From assembly GCF_002097715.1 (NCBI RefSeq), contig NZ_CP020737.1, positions 1,364,001-1,428,000 of the forward strand: a stretch of DNA of 64,000 nt, written 5' to 3'. The notes below the pieces were generated by a model. The model did not search any database. It had not been told where the DNA came from and was given only the letters and a program-made list of their open reading frames with translations. A program made the position numbers and the translations under genes. Of the stretch, positions 33,154-41,901 are shown piece by piece. Positions within the stretch are counted from its first letter, which is position 1; the number at the start of each line of letters is the position of its first letter. The DNA is from Burkholderia ubonensis subsp. mesacidophila. Its GTDB lineage: Bacteria; Pseudomonadota; Gammaproteobacteria; Burkholderiales; Burkholderiaceae.

Positions 33154-33855
33154 ATGCCCAGCAACATTCTCGTCATCGAAGACGAACCCGCGATATCCGA
33201 GCTGATCTCGGTGAATCTCCAGCATGCCGGACACTGCCCGATCCGCGCGTACAACGCGGAGCAGGCGGCGAACCTGATCAGCGACGTGCTGCCCGATCTC
33301 GTGCTGCTCGACTGGATGCTGCCGGGCAAGTCCGGCATCGCGTTCGCGCGCGACCTGCGCAACAACGAGCGGACCAAGCACATCCCGATCATCATGCTGA
33401 CCGCGCGCGGCGACGAGCAGGACAAGGTGCTCGGCCTCGAGATCGGCGCGGACGACTACGTGACGAAGCCGTTCTCGCCGAAGGAGCTGATGGCGCGCAT
33501 CAAGGCGGTGCTGCGCCGCCGCGCGCCGCAGCTGACCGAGGACGTCGTGTCGATCAACGGGCTGCGTCTCGACCCGGCCACGCACCGGGTCGCCGCGCAC
33601 GCTGACGGCAGCGAGATCAAGCTCGATCTCGGCCCGACCGAGTTCCGCCTGCTGCACTTCTTCATGACCCACCCCGAGCGCGTGCACAGCCGCACGCAAC
33701 TGCTCGACCAGGTGTGGGGCGACCACGTGTTCGTCGAGGAACGCACCGTCGACGTGCATATCAAACGATTGCGCGCGGCGCTCAAGCCGGCGGGTTGCGA
33801 TGCCATGATCGAAACGGTCCGCGGCAGCGGCTACCGGCTCGCGAAGCACGCGTGA
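33154..33855 (+). CDS. phoB: Phosphate regulon response regulator PhoB
   Basis: A 233-residue OmpR/PhoB-type regulator. The receiver domain (residues 1-~120) has the phospho-acceptor D53 in LVLLDWMLPG and the switch lysine in YVTKPFSPKEL. The C-terminal winged helix (TEFRLLHFFM...VDVHIKRLRAAL...RGSGYRL) binds Pho boxes. The ATG at 33154 is chosen over the GTG two codons upstream because GAGG lies closer to it. Confidence 0.96.
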   Translation: MPSNILVIEDEPAISELISVNLQHAGHCPIRAYNAEQAANLISDVLPDLVLLDWMLPGKSGIAFARDLRNNERTKHIPIIMLTARGDEQDKVLGLEIGADDYVTKPFSPKELMARIKAVLRRRAPQLTEDVVSINGLRLDPATHRVAAHADGSEIKLDLGPTEFRLLHFFMTHPERVHSRTQLLDQVWGDHVFVEERTVDVHIKRLRAALKPAGCDAMIETVRGSGYRLAKHA

Positions 33856-33914
33856 CGCACATGGGCGGCGCATCGTGCGCCGCGCAGGCATTTCAACTTT
33901 TCGGACGCTGAATC

Positions 33915-35234
33915 ATGAACATCATCTGGGCGCGCTTCCTGGTGTCGCTCGTGTTGCTCGTGCTGATCAGCGTACTGGTCGGCTTCTTCGCCGGCCCGAC
34001 CGCCGGACTCGTGTTCGCGGCCGTGATGCTGGCCGCACAGGGTTTTTTCAGCACGTTCCATACGCAGCGCCTGTGGCGGCTGCTCGACGCGCCGGTGTAC
34101 GGCGAAGTGCCGAGCGCGCCCGGCATCTGGGGCGAGATCTACTACCGGCTGCACAAGCTCGCGAAGCAGTGGCATGCGCAGGTGCGGCAGGTCGAGCAGC
34201 AGCATTCGCGCTTCATCCAGGCGATCCAGGCGTCGCCGAACGGCGTCGCGATGCTCGACGAGCACGACACGATCGAGTGGTGCAACGCGATCGCCGAAGT
34301 GCATTTCGGCCTCGATGCGAAGCGCGACCTGCGCCAGCACATCACGAACCTCGTCCGGCATCCGGATTTCGTCCGCTACCTGAATGCTCAGCTCTACGAG
34401 GAGATGCTCGTGATGCACGGGATGGGCGACGCGCGGCAGAACGTGCTCGCGGTGCAGGTGTTTCCGTACGGCGAGAACCGCAAGCTGCTGCTGACGCAGG
34501 ACATCACCGAGCTCGAGCGCATCGACGCGATGCGGCGCGACTTCGTCGCCAACGTGTCGCACGAGCTGAAGACGCCGCTCACCGTGCTGTCGGGCTTCCT
34601 CGAGACGATGCGCGAGCTGCCGCTGAACGAGGAGGACCGCGCGCGCTACCTCGAGCTGATGGAGCAGCAGGCGTCGCGGATGCGGCACATCGTCACCGAC
34701 CTGCTGGTGCTCGCGAAGCTCGAAGGCGACAGCAAGCCGGCCGCCGATCGCGCGATCGACATGCGTTCCGTGTTCGACCACCTGAAGGAAGATGCGCAGT
34801 CGCTGTCGAACGGGCATCACGACGTCTCGTTCACGCTCGACGACACGCTTGCGGTGGCCGGTGCGCAGACGGAAATCTTCAGCGCGTTCGCGAACCTCGT
34901 GATCAACGCGATCCGCTATACGCCGGAGGGCGGCAAGATCATCGTGTCGTGGCGGCGCGAAGGCGCGCAGGCGGTGTTCTCGGTGACCGACAGCGGGTTC
35001 GGCATTCCGGCCGCCGACCTGCCGCGGCTGACCGAACGCTTCTACCGCGTCGACCGCAGCAGGTCGCGCGACACGGGCGGCACCGGCCTCGGGCTCGCGA
35101 TCGTCAAGCACGTGCTGCAGCGGCACGATGCGCACCTGTACATCCAGAGCGAGGAAGGGCGCGGCAGCACGTTTACCGCGCGCTTTCCGGCGGTGCGGAC
35201 CGTCACCGTGAAGCCGGCGGCGTTCGAGGCCTGA
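33915..35234 (+). CDS. phoR: Phosphate regulon sensor histidine kinase PhoR
   Basis: A 439-residue inner-membrane kinase/phosphatase. It has two N-terminal membrane segments, a PAS-like region (about residues 95-195), the DHp box FVANVSHELKTPLTVLSGF with H216, and HATPase N, G1 and G2 boxes (INAIRYTPEGG, DSGFGIP, GTGLGLAIVKH). It controls PhoB phosphorylation with PhoU and PstSCAB. As in other PhoR proteins, the periplasmic loop is almost absent. Confidence 0.96.
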   Translation: MNIIWARFLVSLVLLVLISVLVGFFAGPTAGLVFAAVMLAAQGFFSTFHTQRLWRLLDAPVYGEVPSAPGIWGEIYYRLHKLAKQWHAQVRQVEQQHSRFIQAIQASPNGVAMLDEHDTIEWCNAIAEVHFGLDAKRDLRQHITNLVRHPDFVRYLNAQLYEEMLVMHGMGDARQNVLAVQVFPYGENRKLLLTQDITELERIDAMRRDFVANVSHELKTPLTVLSGFLETMRELPLNEEDRARYLELMEQQASRMRHIVTDLLVLAKLEGDSKPAADRAIDMRSVFDHLKEDAQSLSNGHHDVSFTLDDTLAVAGAQTEIFSAFANLVINAIRYTPEGGKIIVSWRREGAQAVFSVTDSGFGIPAADLPRLTERFYRVDRSRSRDTGGTGLGLAIVKHVLQRHDAHLYIQSEEGRGSTFTARFPAVRTVTVKPAAFEA

Positions 35235-35249
35235 TCCGGCGGGGATGAC

Positions 35250-35286
35250 AAAAAAGCGCAGCCTGTTTTCCAGGCTGCGCTTTTTT
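35250..35286. terminator. Bidirectional terminator between phoR and ppk
   Basis: A perfect stem (GCGCAGCCTG / CAGGCTGCGC) with a 5-base loop, flanked by an A run on the left and a T run on the right. It works as an intrinsic terminator in both directions, ending the phoR transcript and the convergent ppk transcript. Confidence 0.92.
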
Positions 35287-35305
35287 CTTGGCCGCGCGCC
35301 GTGCG

Positions 35306-37369
35306 TTACGGGCAGAACTTCGCGAGCAGGCCGAGCTGTGCGTTGCGCGTCGTCTTGCCCGCGCGGCGGCGGCGATAGTGGCCGTCGCTGTGCATCAGCC
35401 ATGTGGACTGGTTGTCGCCGAGGAACACCGACAGGCCTTCCGCGATCACGCGGCGCTTGAGCTTGCGCTCGCGGATCGGGAACGCGACCTCGACGCGGCG
35501 GAACAGATTGCGGTCCATCCAGTCCGCGCTCGACAGGTACACGTCTTCCGCGCCGTTCGCGTGGAAGTAGTAGATGCGGTGATGCTCGAGGAAGCGGCCG
35601 ACGATCGAGCGCACCGTGATGTTGTCCGACAGCCCCGGCACGCCCGGCTTCAGCGCGCAGACGCCGCGCACGATCAGGTCGACCTTCACGCCCGCCTGCG
35701 ACGCTTCGTACAGCGCGGCGATCACCGACGGTTCGAGCAGCGCGTTCATCTTCGCGACGATGCGCGCGCGCTTGCCGGCGCGCGCGTTCTCGGTTTCGGC
35801 GCGGATGCCGTCGATGATGCGCGGATGCAGCGTGAACGGCGACTGCCACAGCTCGTGCAGCGTCAGCTCGCCGCCGATGCCGGTCAGCTGCTGGAACACG
35901 TGATGCACGTCCTCGCAGATCTTCTGGTCGGCCGTCATCAGCCCGAAGTCGGAATAGAGGCGCGCGGTGCGCGGATGGTAGTTGCCGGTGCCGAGGTGCA
36001 CGTAGCGGCGCAGCGATGCCTTGCCGCCCTGCACGACGCGCCGCACGATCAGCATCATCTTCGCGTGGCACTTGTGCCCGACCACGCCGTACACGACGTG
36101 CGCGCCGACGGCTTCGAGCTGCGAGGCCCAGTTGATGTTGGTTTCCTCGTCGAAGCGCGCGAGCAGCTCGACGACGACGGTCACTTCCTTGCCGTTGCGC
36201 GCGGCTTCCATCAGCGCGTCCATCAGCGGCGAGTCGGTGCCGGTGCGGTAGATCGTCTGCTTGATCGCGACGACGCTCGGATCCTTCGCTGCCTGCTGCA
36301 GCAGCTCGAGCACGGGCTGGAAGCTCTCGTACGGGTGATGCAGCAGGAGGTCGCCGTCGTCGATCGCGTCGAACATCGTCGCCGCATTCGCGATCGCCGG
36401 CGGGATCGACGCGGTGAACGGCGCGAATTTCAGGTCAGGCCGGTCGACGAGATCGGGGATCTGCATCAGGCGCACGAGGTTCACCGAACCGATCACCCGA
36501 TAGCAGTCCTTCTCGCCGAGCCCGCCTTCCTCGAGCAGGCGCCGCACGATGTGCGGCGGCGTGTCGGCGGACACCTCGAGGCGCACCGCGTTGCCGAGGT
36601 GGCGTGCGGGCAGTTCGCCCTGCAGCGCGACGCGCAGGTTCGTGATTTCGTCTTCGTCGACGAACAGTTCGCTGTTGCGCGTGATGCGGAACTGGTTGCA
36701 GCTCTTCACGACGAGCTGCGGGAACAGCTCGCCGACGAAGCGCTGCATGAACGAGCTCAACAGCACGAAGCCGTGTTCGAACCCGGACAGCGGCTGCGGC
36801 ATGCGCACGACGCGCGGCAGCGCGCGCGGCGCCTGCACGATGCCGAGCACCGCCTGGCGGCCGAACGCGTCGCGGCCCTCGAGCTCGACGACGAAGTTCA
36901 GGCTCTTGTTCAGCACGCGCGGAAACGGGTGGGCGGGATCGAGGCCGATCGGCGTCAGCACCGGCAGCAGCTCGTCGAAGAAGTAGCGCCGCGCCCACTC
37001 GGTCTGCTCGTCGTTCCACGTGTCGCTGCTGTGGAAGTAGATGCCTTCCTGCTCGAGCGCCGGCAGCACCGTTTCGTGCAGCATCGTGTATTGCCGGTGC
37101 ACGAGCCGCTGCGCGCGCTCGACGACGAGATCGTAGGCGTGTTGCAGCGACATGCCGTCGGGCGTGAGCGCGCCGGGATTGTCGCGGATCTGCTCCTGCA
37201 GGCCGGCCATCCGGACTTCGAAGAATTCGTCGAGATTGCTGCTCGTGATGCAGATGAAGCGCAGGCGCTCCAGCAGCGGGACATGCGGGTCGGCCGCCTG
37301 TGCGAGCACGCGTTCGTTGAATCCAAGGATGCCGAGTTCACGATTGAGAAGCGGGTAGCGGACGGACAT
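35306..37369 (-). CDS. ppk: Polyphosphate kinase 1
   Basis: A 687-residue enzyme that reversibly polymerises the ATP gamma-phosphate into polyphosphate. The N, H, C1 and C2 domains are complete. The autophosphorylated histidine lies in GHKCHAKMMLIVRR, and the second conserved phospholipase-D-like block includes LSSADWMDRN. The start MSVRYPLLNREL is chosen to match family length; the ribosome binding site is poor. A candidate Pho box lies about 64 bases upstream. Confidence 0.95.
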   Translation of the reverse strand: MSVRYPLLNRELGILGFNERVLAQAADPHVPLLERLRFICITSSNLDEFFEVRMAGLQEQIRDNPGALTPDGMSLQHAYDLVVERAQRLVHRQYTMLHETVLPALEQEGIYFHSSDTWNDEQTEWARRYFFDELLPVLTPIGLDPAHPFPRVLNKSLNFVVELEGRDAFGRQAVLGIVQAPRALPRVVRMPQPLSGFEHGFVLLSSFMQRFVGELFPQLVVKSCNQFRITRNSELFVDEDEITNLRVALQGELPARHLGNAVRLEVSADTPPHIVRRLLEEGGLGEKDCYRVIGSVNLVRLMQIPDLVDRPDLKFAPFTASIPPAIANAATMFDAIDDGDLLLHHPYESFQPVLELLQQAAKDPSVVAIKQTIYRTGTDSPLMDALMEAARNGKEVTVVVELLARFDEETNINWASQLEAVGAHVVYGVVGHKCHAKMMLIVRRVVQGGKASLRRYVHLGTGNYHPRTARLYSDFGLMTADQKICEDVHHVFQQLTGIGGELTLHELWQSPFTLHPRIIDGIRAETENARAGKRARIVAKMNALLEPSVIAALYEASQAGVKVDLIVRGVCALKPGVPGLSDNITVRSIVGRFLEHHRIYYFHANGAEDVYLSSADWMDRNLFRRVEVAFPIRERKLKRRVIAEGLSVFLGDNQSTWLMHSDGHYRRRRAGKTTRNAQLGLLAKFCP

Positions 37370-37432
37370 CGGCAAAGTAGGGGGCTGATCAGGCGATGAC
37401 TCGAAAGGACGCTCGGAAACTCTCACGGTGGG

Positions 37433-37450
37433 ATGACGTGCAGATGACAA
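37433..37450 (-). promoter_or_regulatory. Candidate Pho box before ppk
   Basis: On the minus strand TTGTCAT and ACGTCAT are 11 bp apart (7-base half-site, 4-base spacer, 7-base half-site), matching the CTGTCAT-N4-CTGTCAT pattern. It lies 64-81 bases upstream of the ppk start and in the right orientation. No clear -10 element is visible downstream. Confidence 0.55.
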
Positions 37451-37643
37451 GGGTCGAAAGGATTCGGCAAATTCTACGCTGGAAACCTTTCGTCTCATAA
37501 ATGTTTCGCCTATATACAATGCTGCGGGGTGCATGCCCGGCGAACGTGACACCGGCAGGCGTTCCACGCTTAAAATGTCGCCTTTGAATCACTGCCTCGC
37601 GGCGGCGGTTGCCGCGGGCGCATGCGCACGGAGCCCCCTTCTG

Positions 37644-39161
37644 ATGGTTACCAACCCCCACTTGCTGGCTGCCGTGGATCTCGGCTCGAACAGCTTCCGG
37701 CTGATCGTCGGGCGCATCGAGGAGACGCCGGCGGGCAGCCAGATCTATCCTGTCGACGCCCTGCGCGAGCCGGTGCGGCTGGCCGCGGGCCTGTCGAGCG
37801 ACAAGATGCTCGATCGCGCGTCGCAGGAGCGTGGCTGGGAGGCGCTCAAGCGATTCGGCGAACGGCTGCGCGATTTCCATCCGGATCAGGTGCGCGCGGT
37901 GGCGACCAACACGCTGCGCGTCGCGAAGAACGCGAGCGAATTTCTCGTCGAGGCCGAAGCGGCGCTCGGCTTCCCGATCGAGGTGATCGCGGGCCGCGAA
38001 GAAGCGCGCCTGATCTATGCGGGCGCCGCGCATTCGGTGCCGGCGAGCGCCGGCAAGCGGCTCGTCGTCGACATCGGCGGCGGCTCGACCGAATTCATCA
38101 TCGGCTCGCACTACACGCCGCTCGTGATGGAAAGCCTGTACATCGGCTGCGTGAGCCACAGCCGCGCGTTCTTCCCGGCCGGCAACGTCGACGAATACAC
38201 GATGCGGCAGGCCGAGCTCGCCGCGAAGCGCGAGATCCAGATCATCTCGGGCGACTACAAGAAGGCAGGGTGGGACCAGGCGATCGGCTCGTCGGGCACC
38301 GCGCGCGCGCTTGCCGAGCTCGTCGAGGCGAACGGCTTCAACGATCCCGGCGTGTCGCACGGGATTTCGCGCGGCGGGCTGGAACGCCTGAAGCGCGCGC
38401 TGATCAAGTCCGAGAACGTTAACCGGCTGAAGCTCGTCGCGCTGAAGCCCGATCGCGTGCCGGTGCTCGCGGGCGGGCTGGCGATCATGCTCGCGGTGTT
38501 CGAGGAGCTCGGCATCGACTACGTCGACACGACCGACGGCGCGCTGCGCCTCGGCGTGCTGTACGACCTGCTCGGCCGCGCGCAGCACGAGGACATGCGC
38601 GCGGTGACCGTCGAGGGCTTCACGCGCCGCTACGGCGTCGATCGTGCGCAGGCCGAGCGGATCGCCGCGCTGTCGGTGCGCTTCTACGACCAGCTCGAGG
38701 ACGAGCCGGACGACGAGCGCCGCGAGGAAAGCCGGATGTTCCTCGGCTGGGCGGCGGCGCTGCACGAGATCGGCCTGTCGATTTCGCACAGCGCGTATCA
38801 CAAGCATTCCTCGTACATCGCGAGCAACGCGGACATGCCGGGTTTCTCGCGCACCGACCAGGCGCGGCTCGCCGCGCTCGTGCTCGGCCATGCGGGCAAG
38901 CTCGGCAAGCTGTCGCAGGCGCGCGAGGTCGAATGGCCGCTGCTGTTCTGTCTGCGGCTGGCCTCGCTGCTGTGCCGGCGCCGTACTGATGCGGGGCTGC
39001 CGGACATTTCGGTCACGCAGATGAAGAAGGGCGGCTACGAAGTGCGCCTGCCGGGCGCGTGGGTCGAGCAGAATCCGCTGACCGACTACAGCCTCAGCCA
39101 GGAGGCGGCGGAATGGGAGAAGGTCGGCATCCCGTATCGCGTGGTGTACACGGGCGCGTGA
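37644..39161 (+). CDS. ppx: Exopolyphosphatase (Ppx/GppA family)
   Basis: A 505-residue ASKHA-fold phosphatase that trims polyphosphate from the ends and may also act on pppGpp. The N-terminal AAVDLGSNSFRL and the second phosphate-binding block VVDIGGGSTEFI are intact, and the C-terminal HD-like region (ALHEIGLSISHSAYHKHSSYI) is present. It is divergent from ppk, so synthesis and breakdown enzymes share one intergenic region. The ATG at 37644 gives the conserved family N terminus. Confidence 0.95.
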   Translation: MVTNPHLLAAVDLGSNSFRLIVGRIEETPAGSQIYPVDALREPVRLAAGLSSDKMLDRASQERGWEALKRFGERLRDFHPDQVRAVATNTLRVAKNASEFLVEAEAALGFPIEVIAGREEARLIYAGAAHSVPASAGKRLVVDIGGGSTEFIIGSHYTPLVMESLYIGCVSHSRAFFPAGNVDEYTMRQAELAAKREIQIISGDYKKAGWDQAIGSSGTARALAELVEANGFNDPGVSHGISRGGLERLKRALIKSENVNRLKLVALKPDRVPVLAGGLAIMLAVFEELGIDYVDTTDGALRLGVLYDLLGRAQHEDMRAVTVEGFTRRYGVDRAQAERIAALSVRFYDQLEDEPDDERREESRMFLGWAAALHEIGLSISHSAYHKHSSYIASNADMPGFSRTDQARLAALVLGHAGKLGKLSQAREVEWPLLFCLRLASLLCRRRTDAGLPDISVTQMKKGGYEVRLPGAWVEQNPLTDYSLSQEAAEWEKVGIPYRVVYTGA

Positions 39162-39203
39162 CGCGGGCGGCGCGGCCCGGGGCGATGGCGCTGCCGGCTG
39201 CGC

Positions 39204-39638
39204 TCAGTCCGACGCGCAGACGATCGCCGTCAGGAACGGGAACGCCTGCTTGACGGTGGCGTCGCTGCCGGCCTTGCGCACGGCTGCCTCGACCGAACTC
39301 TTCATGCCCTTGACCACGACCCCGTACGCCCATTCGCCGATCGGCGTGCCGCTGCCCTGGCGGAAGATCGGGTCGTTCGCCTGATAGCCGAGCACGACGT
39401 AGACGCCGAAGCCGTAGGCGGTCAGATCGTGCTCGGTGTGGAACGCGTTGACCGAATTCGACTCGACGTGCATCGGATCCCGTTCGATGTCGCCGGCGGC
39501 GAGCAGCGGCGCGACGAACTTGTGGCCGTTGGAATGGCAGTCGAGCGCGTCGTCGAGCGATTTGGCGGATGCGATGCCCGGCGCCGCCGCCAGTATCAGC
39601 AGCGCGCCGAAGAGAGCGGTCCGAAGAACGTTTTTCAT
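39204..39638 (-). CDS. Secreted protein of unknown function
   Basis: A 144-residue protein with a good Sec signal peptide (about residues 1-25, ending ASA). The mature part has two cysteines (in DCHSNG and near the C terminus, IVCASD) that may form a disulphide. No family is recognised. An upstream in-frame ATG at 39665 would spoil the signal peptide start, so MKNVLR is preferred. It converges with ppx. Confidence 0.7.
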   Translation of the reverse strand: MKNVLRTALFGALLILAAAPGIASAKSLDDALDCHSNGHKFVAPLLAAGDIERDPMHVESNSVNAFHTEHDLTAYGFGVYVVLGYQANDPIFRQGSGTPIGEWAYGVVVKGMKSSVEAAVRKAGSDATVKQAFPFLTAIVCASD

Positions 39639-39724
39639 GCGGTCGTGACGGTTGTTGGCGGACATTATCGCGTGTTCCGGCGCGGGCGGTGGCAGGTCTG
39701 CCGGAGAGGGGCGGGAAGCCGTAC

Positions 39725-39770
39725 AAAAAGGAAAAGGGTTATAAGCTGGATGGCTTATAACCCTTTTTGT
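39725..39770 (-). terminator. Intrinsic terminator of tRNA-Pro
   Basis: A perfect 15-bp stem (AAAAGGGTTATAAGC / GCTTATAACCCTTTT) with a 6-base loop, followed on the minus strand by CCTTTTTG. The flanks GTACAAAAAGG and CCTTTTTGTAC form a second, alternative pairing, so the inverted repeat is unusually extended for such a short space. Confidence 0.85.
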
Positions 39771-39774
39771 ACGG

Positions 39775-39851
39775 TGGTCGGAGCGATAGGATTCGAACCT
39801 ACGACCCTCTGATCCCAAATCAGATGCGCTACCAGGCTGCGCTACGCTCCG
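39775..39851 (-). tRNA. tRNA-Pro (UGG)
   Basis: A 77-base cloverleaf on the minus strand. The acceptor stem is CGGAGCG/CGCTCCG, followed by discriminator A and an encoded CCA. The D arm, the anticodon stem-loop with TGG in CTGATTTGGGATCAG, and the T arm with GGTTCGAATCC are standard. Anticodon UGG reads proline. Confidence 0.97.
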
Positions 39852-39862
39852 ACGAGCCAGAG

Positions 39863-39892
39863 ATTCTAGCCTTGAACGGCGTATCCGGTCAA
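39863..39892 (-). promoter_or_regulatory. Promoter of tRNA-Pro
   Basis: On the minus strand TTGACC (39892-39887) and TAGAAT (39868-39863) are 18 bp apart, close to consensus, and sit 11 bases upstream of the mature tRNA 5' end. Confidence 0.75.
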
Positions 39893-39952
39893 TCGCCCGA
39901 AGAAAGAAATCGCGCCGCGAGCGCAAACCGGACACGAACAACGGAGATGACC

Positions 39953-40414
39953 ATGATGAATCTGATCCTGTGGCGCCATGCCGAGGCAGAAGACTACGCG
40001 ACCAGCGACCTCGCGCGCCAGCTGACCGCTCGCGGGCGCAAGGAGGCGCAGGCGATGGCGAAGTGGCTGCGCGGCAGGCTGGAAGCCAGCAGCGTGATCC
40101 TCGCGAGCCCGGCGGCGCGCACCGTGCAGACGGTCGAGGCGCTGACCGACCAGTACCGGACCGTCGAAGCGCTCGCGCCCGGCGCGGACGTCGACGACGT
40201 GCTCGCGGCGGCCGGCTGGCCGGACGGCATCGCGCCGACGGTGGTGATCGTCGGCCACCAGCCGACGCTCGGCAGCGTCGCCGCGCGGCTGGTGGCCGGC
40301 AGCGACGATAGCTGGAGCGTCAAGAAAGGCGGTATCGTATGGCTCGCGAGCCGCACGCGGAACGGCAATCGGCAGGCCCTTCTGCGCGCTGTCTTGACGC
40401 CCGATCTGGTTTGA
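39953..40414 (+). CDS. sixA: Phosphohistidine phosphatase SixA
   Basis: A 153-residue histidine phosphatase (phosphoglycerate mutase fold) that dephosphorylates phosphohistidine on signalling HPt domains. The catalytic LILWRHAEAED (His9) and the second histidine in VIVGHQPTLGS are present. GGAG is 6 bases before the ATG; in-frame ATGs at 39947 and 39956 are alternatives. Confidence 0.9.
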   Translation: MMNLILWRHAEAEDYATSDLARQLTARGRKEAQAMAKWLRGRLEASSVILASPAARTVQTVEALTDQYRTVEALAPGADVDDVLAAAGWPDGIAPTVVIVGHQPTLGSVAARLVAGSDDSWSVKKGGIVWLASRTRNGNRQALLRAVLTPDLV

Positions 40415-40563
40415 AGGGTTTGATCATACGTTTCGGCAAGCTTTCTGCTAAAGTCATTTTGGCGACACGTCACTGAACGGACACGGACTTGCCACGTAAC
40501 GGTCACAGCCGATTACTACATTGGCGGGCATGTCGTCTTATTCCTTACGATCAGGAAAGCCTA

Positions 40564-41370
40564 ATGCGAGAACTGCCGACGCCTACGCTCCCCTTTGCCT
40601 CGCTGCCCCTCGACTCGACGCGGCGCCACCTGCCGCGCGCCGCTGAAACCGTCACGGCGGAGTTCCGTCTGCGCGCCCAGTGGGCGCGCACGGAAGACGA
40701 GCTGCGCGAGGCCCAGCGCCTGCGCTACAGCGTGTTCGCCGAAGAGATGGGCGCGCAGGTCAGCGGTCCCGCCGGTCTCGACGTGGATTCTTTCGATGCC
40801 TATTGCGACCACCTGCTGGTCCGCGATCTCGATACCCTGAAGGTCGTCGGCACGTATCGCGTGCTGCCGCCGCACGAGGCCGCCCGTGTCGGCCGCCTGT
40901 ACGCGGAAGGGGAATTCGACCTGTCGCGCCTGACGCACCTGCGCGGCAAGATGGTTGAGGTCGGCCGCTCGTGCGTGCATAGCGACTACCGCAGCGGCGC
41001 GGTCATCATGGCGCTCTGGGGCGGCCTCGGCGCGTACATGATGCAGAACGGCTACGAGACGATGCTCGGCTGCGCGAGCGTGTCGATGGCCGACGGCGGC
41101 CACTACGCGGCGAACCTGTACCAGTCGCTGCCGGCCAGCGCACTGACCGATCCCGAATATCGCGCGTTCCCGCACACGGCGCTGCCGGTCGACGAACTGC
41201 AGACCGGCGCCGCCGTCGCGCCGCCGCCGCTGATCAAGGGCTATCTGCGGCTCGGCGCGAAGATCTGCGGCGCACCCGCCTGGGATCCGGACTTCAACTG
41301 CGCGGATTTCCTGACGCTGTTCCGCCTGTCCGACATCAACGCGCGCTACGCCCGCCACTTCCTGGGCTGA
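40564..41370 (+). CDS. olsB: L-ornithine N-alpha-acyltransferase OlsB
   Basis: A 268-residue acyltransferase of the OlsB/hemolysin-like GNAT family. It transfers a 3-hydroxyacyl group from ACP to ornithine, the first step to phosphorus-free ornithine lipids. Family blocks include QRLRYSVFAEEMGAQ, DSFDAYCDHLLV, VEVGRSCVHSDYRSG and MLGCASVSM. AGGAAA lies 6 bases before the ATG. The product is made under phosphate limitation in many bacteria, and the gene lies 1.4 kb after ppx, but I see no clear Pho box ahead of it. Confidence 0.9.
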   Translation: MRELPTPTLPFASLPLDSTRRHLPRAAETVTAEFRLRAQWARTEDELREAQRLRYSVFAEEMGAQVSGPAGLDVDSFDAYCDHLLVRDLDTLKVVGTYRVLPPHEAARVGRLYAEGEFDLSRLTHLRGKMVEVGRSCVHSDYRSGAVIMALWGGLGAYMMQNGYETMLGCASVSMADGGHYAANLYQSLPASALTDPEYRAFPHTALPVDELQTGAAVAPPPLIKGYLRLGAKICGAPAWDPDFNCADFLTLFRLSDINARYARHFLG

Positions 41371-41382
41371 GCATCGATCGGA

Positions 41383-41445
41383 CGTGCGCCCGCGCGGCGG
41401 GCGCACGCCAGAACGCCGCCGGCGGCAGACCGCACGGCGGTGTTC
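41383..41445 (+). terminator. Tandem hairpins after olsB
   Basis: A perfect 11-bp stem with a 3-base loop (41383-41407), then a second 10-bp stem with one G-U pair (41411-41445) followed by GTTTGTG. The T tract is short, so termination efficiency is doubtful. Confidence 0.5.
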
Positions 41446-41592
41446 GTTTGTGTACTAGTCCTTACAGTGCCGGTGACGACGAATCCAGCCCCCATTGTTT
41501 TGCGCGATATGACGTAACCTTCGTGCCCGAACGGCACGGCTCAGGACGACCTCGCTTCCGCGCGGTCGGGACGGGAAGGGCGGCGGGATGGC

Positions 41593-41763
41593 TTAGTGCT
41601 TGCGCCGCCAGTCGAGCAGGTGGTGCTCTGCCATCCAGTGGTGGATCATGCCCTCGCCACCGTGAGTGCGCTTGTATTCGCGCGCCTCGAAGTACGACAG
41701 GGCGACCAGCACCATCAGGCCGATGAACAGGCCAATCAGGCCGGCGATTTCCTCAGACGTCAT
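41593..41763 (-). CDS. 56-residue single-pass membrane protein
   Basis: A short gene with a near-perfect ribosome binding site (AAAGGAGG, 5 bases before ATG). The product has one membrane helix (about residues 5-23, IAGLIGLFIGLMVLVALSY), then a charged, His-rich tail (EYKRTHGGEGMIHHWMAEHH...RKH). It resembles small accessory subunits or regulators of membrane complexes in form only; no family is recognised. It is divergent from the small lipoprotein gene. Confidence 0.75.
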   Translation of the reverse strand: MTSEEIAGLIGLFIGLMVLVALSYFEAREYKRTHGGEGMIHHWMAEHHLLDWRRKH

Positions 41764-41901
41764 GGCAGCCTCCTTTCAACGGCACAGCGCCATCAGTACA
41801 TAGTAGGACATGCGCGTCGCCACTTCGAAGGCGGAAATCCGTTAGACTCGGCCCGACCCGAGCGCGCCGCAGGCGCGCGTTCCTTTCCGGAGCAAGACCT
41901 G

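Noticed and set aside
30345..33425. Very long open frames antisense to pst, carB, glmM, ppk and other genes (for example 1026 codons on the minus strand here)
   Set aside because: High-GC sequence gives long antisense frames. They have Arg/His/Asp-rich low-complexity products and no ribosome binding sites, while the opposite frame encodes a clear family protein.
40420..40563. Pho box before olsB
   Set aside because: GTCAT and GTCAC words are present, but they are 16 or more bp apart and not in 11-bp phase, so there is no acceptable PhoB site.
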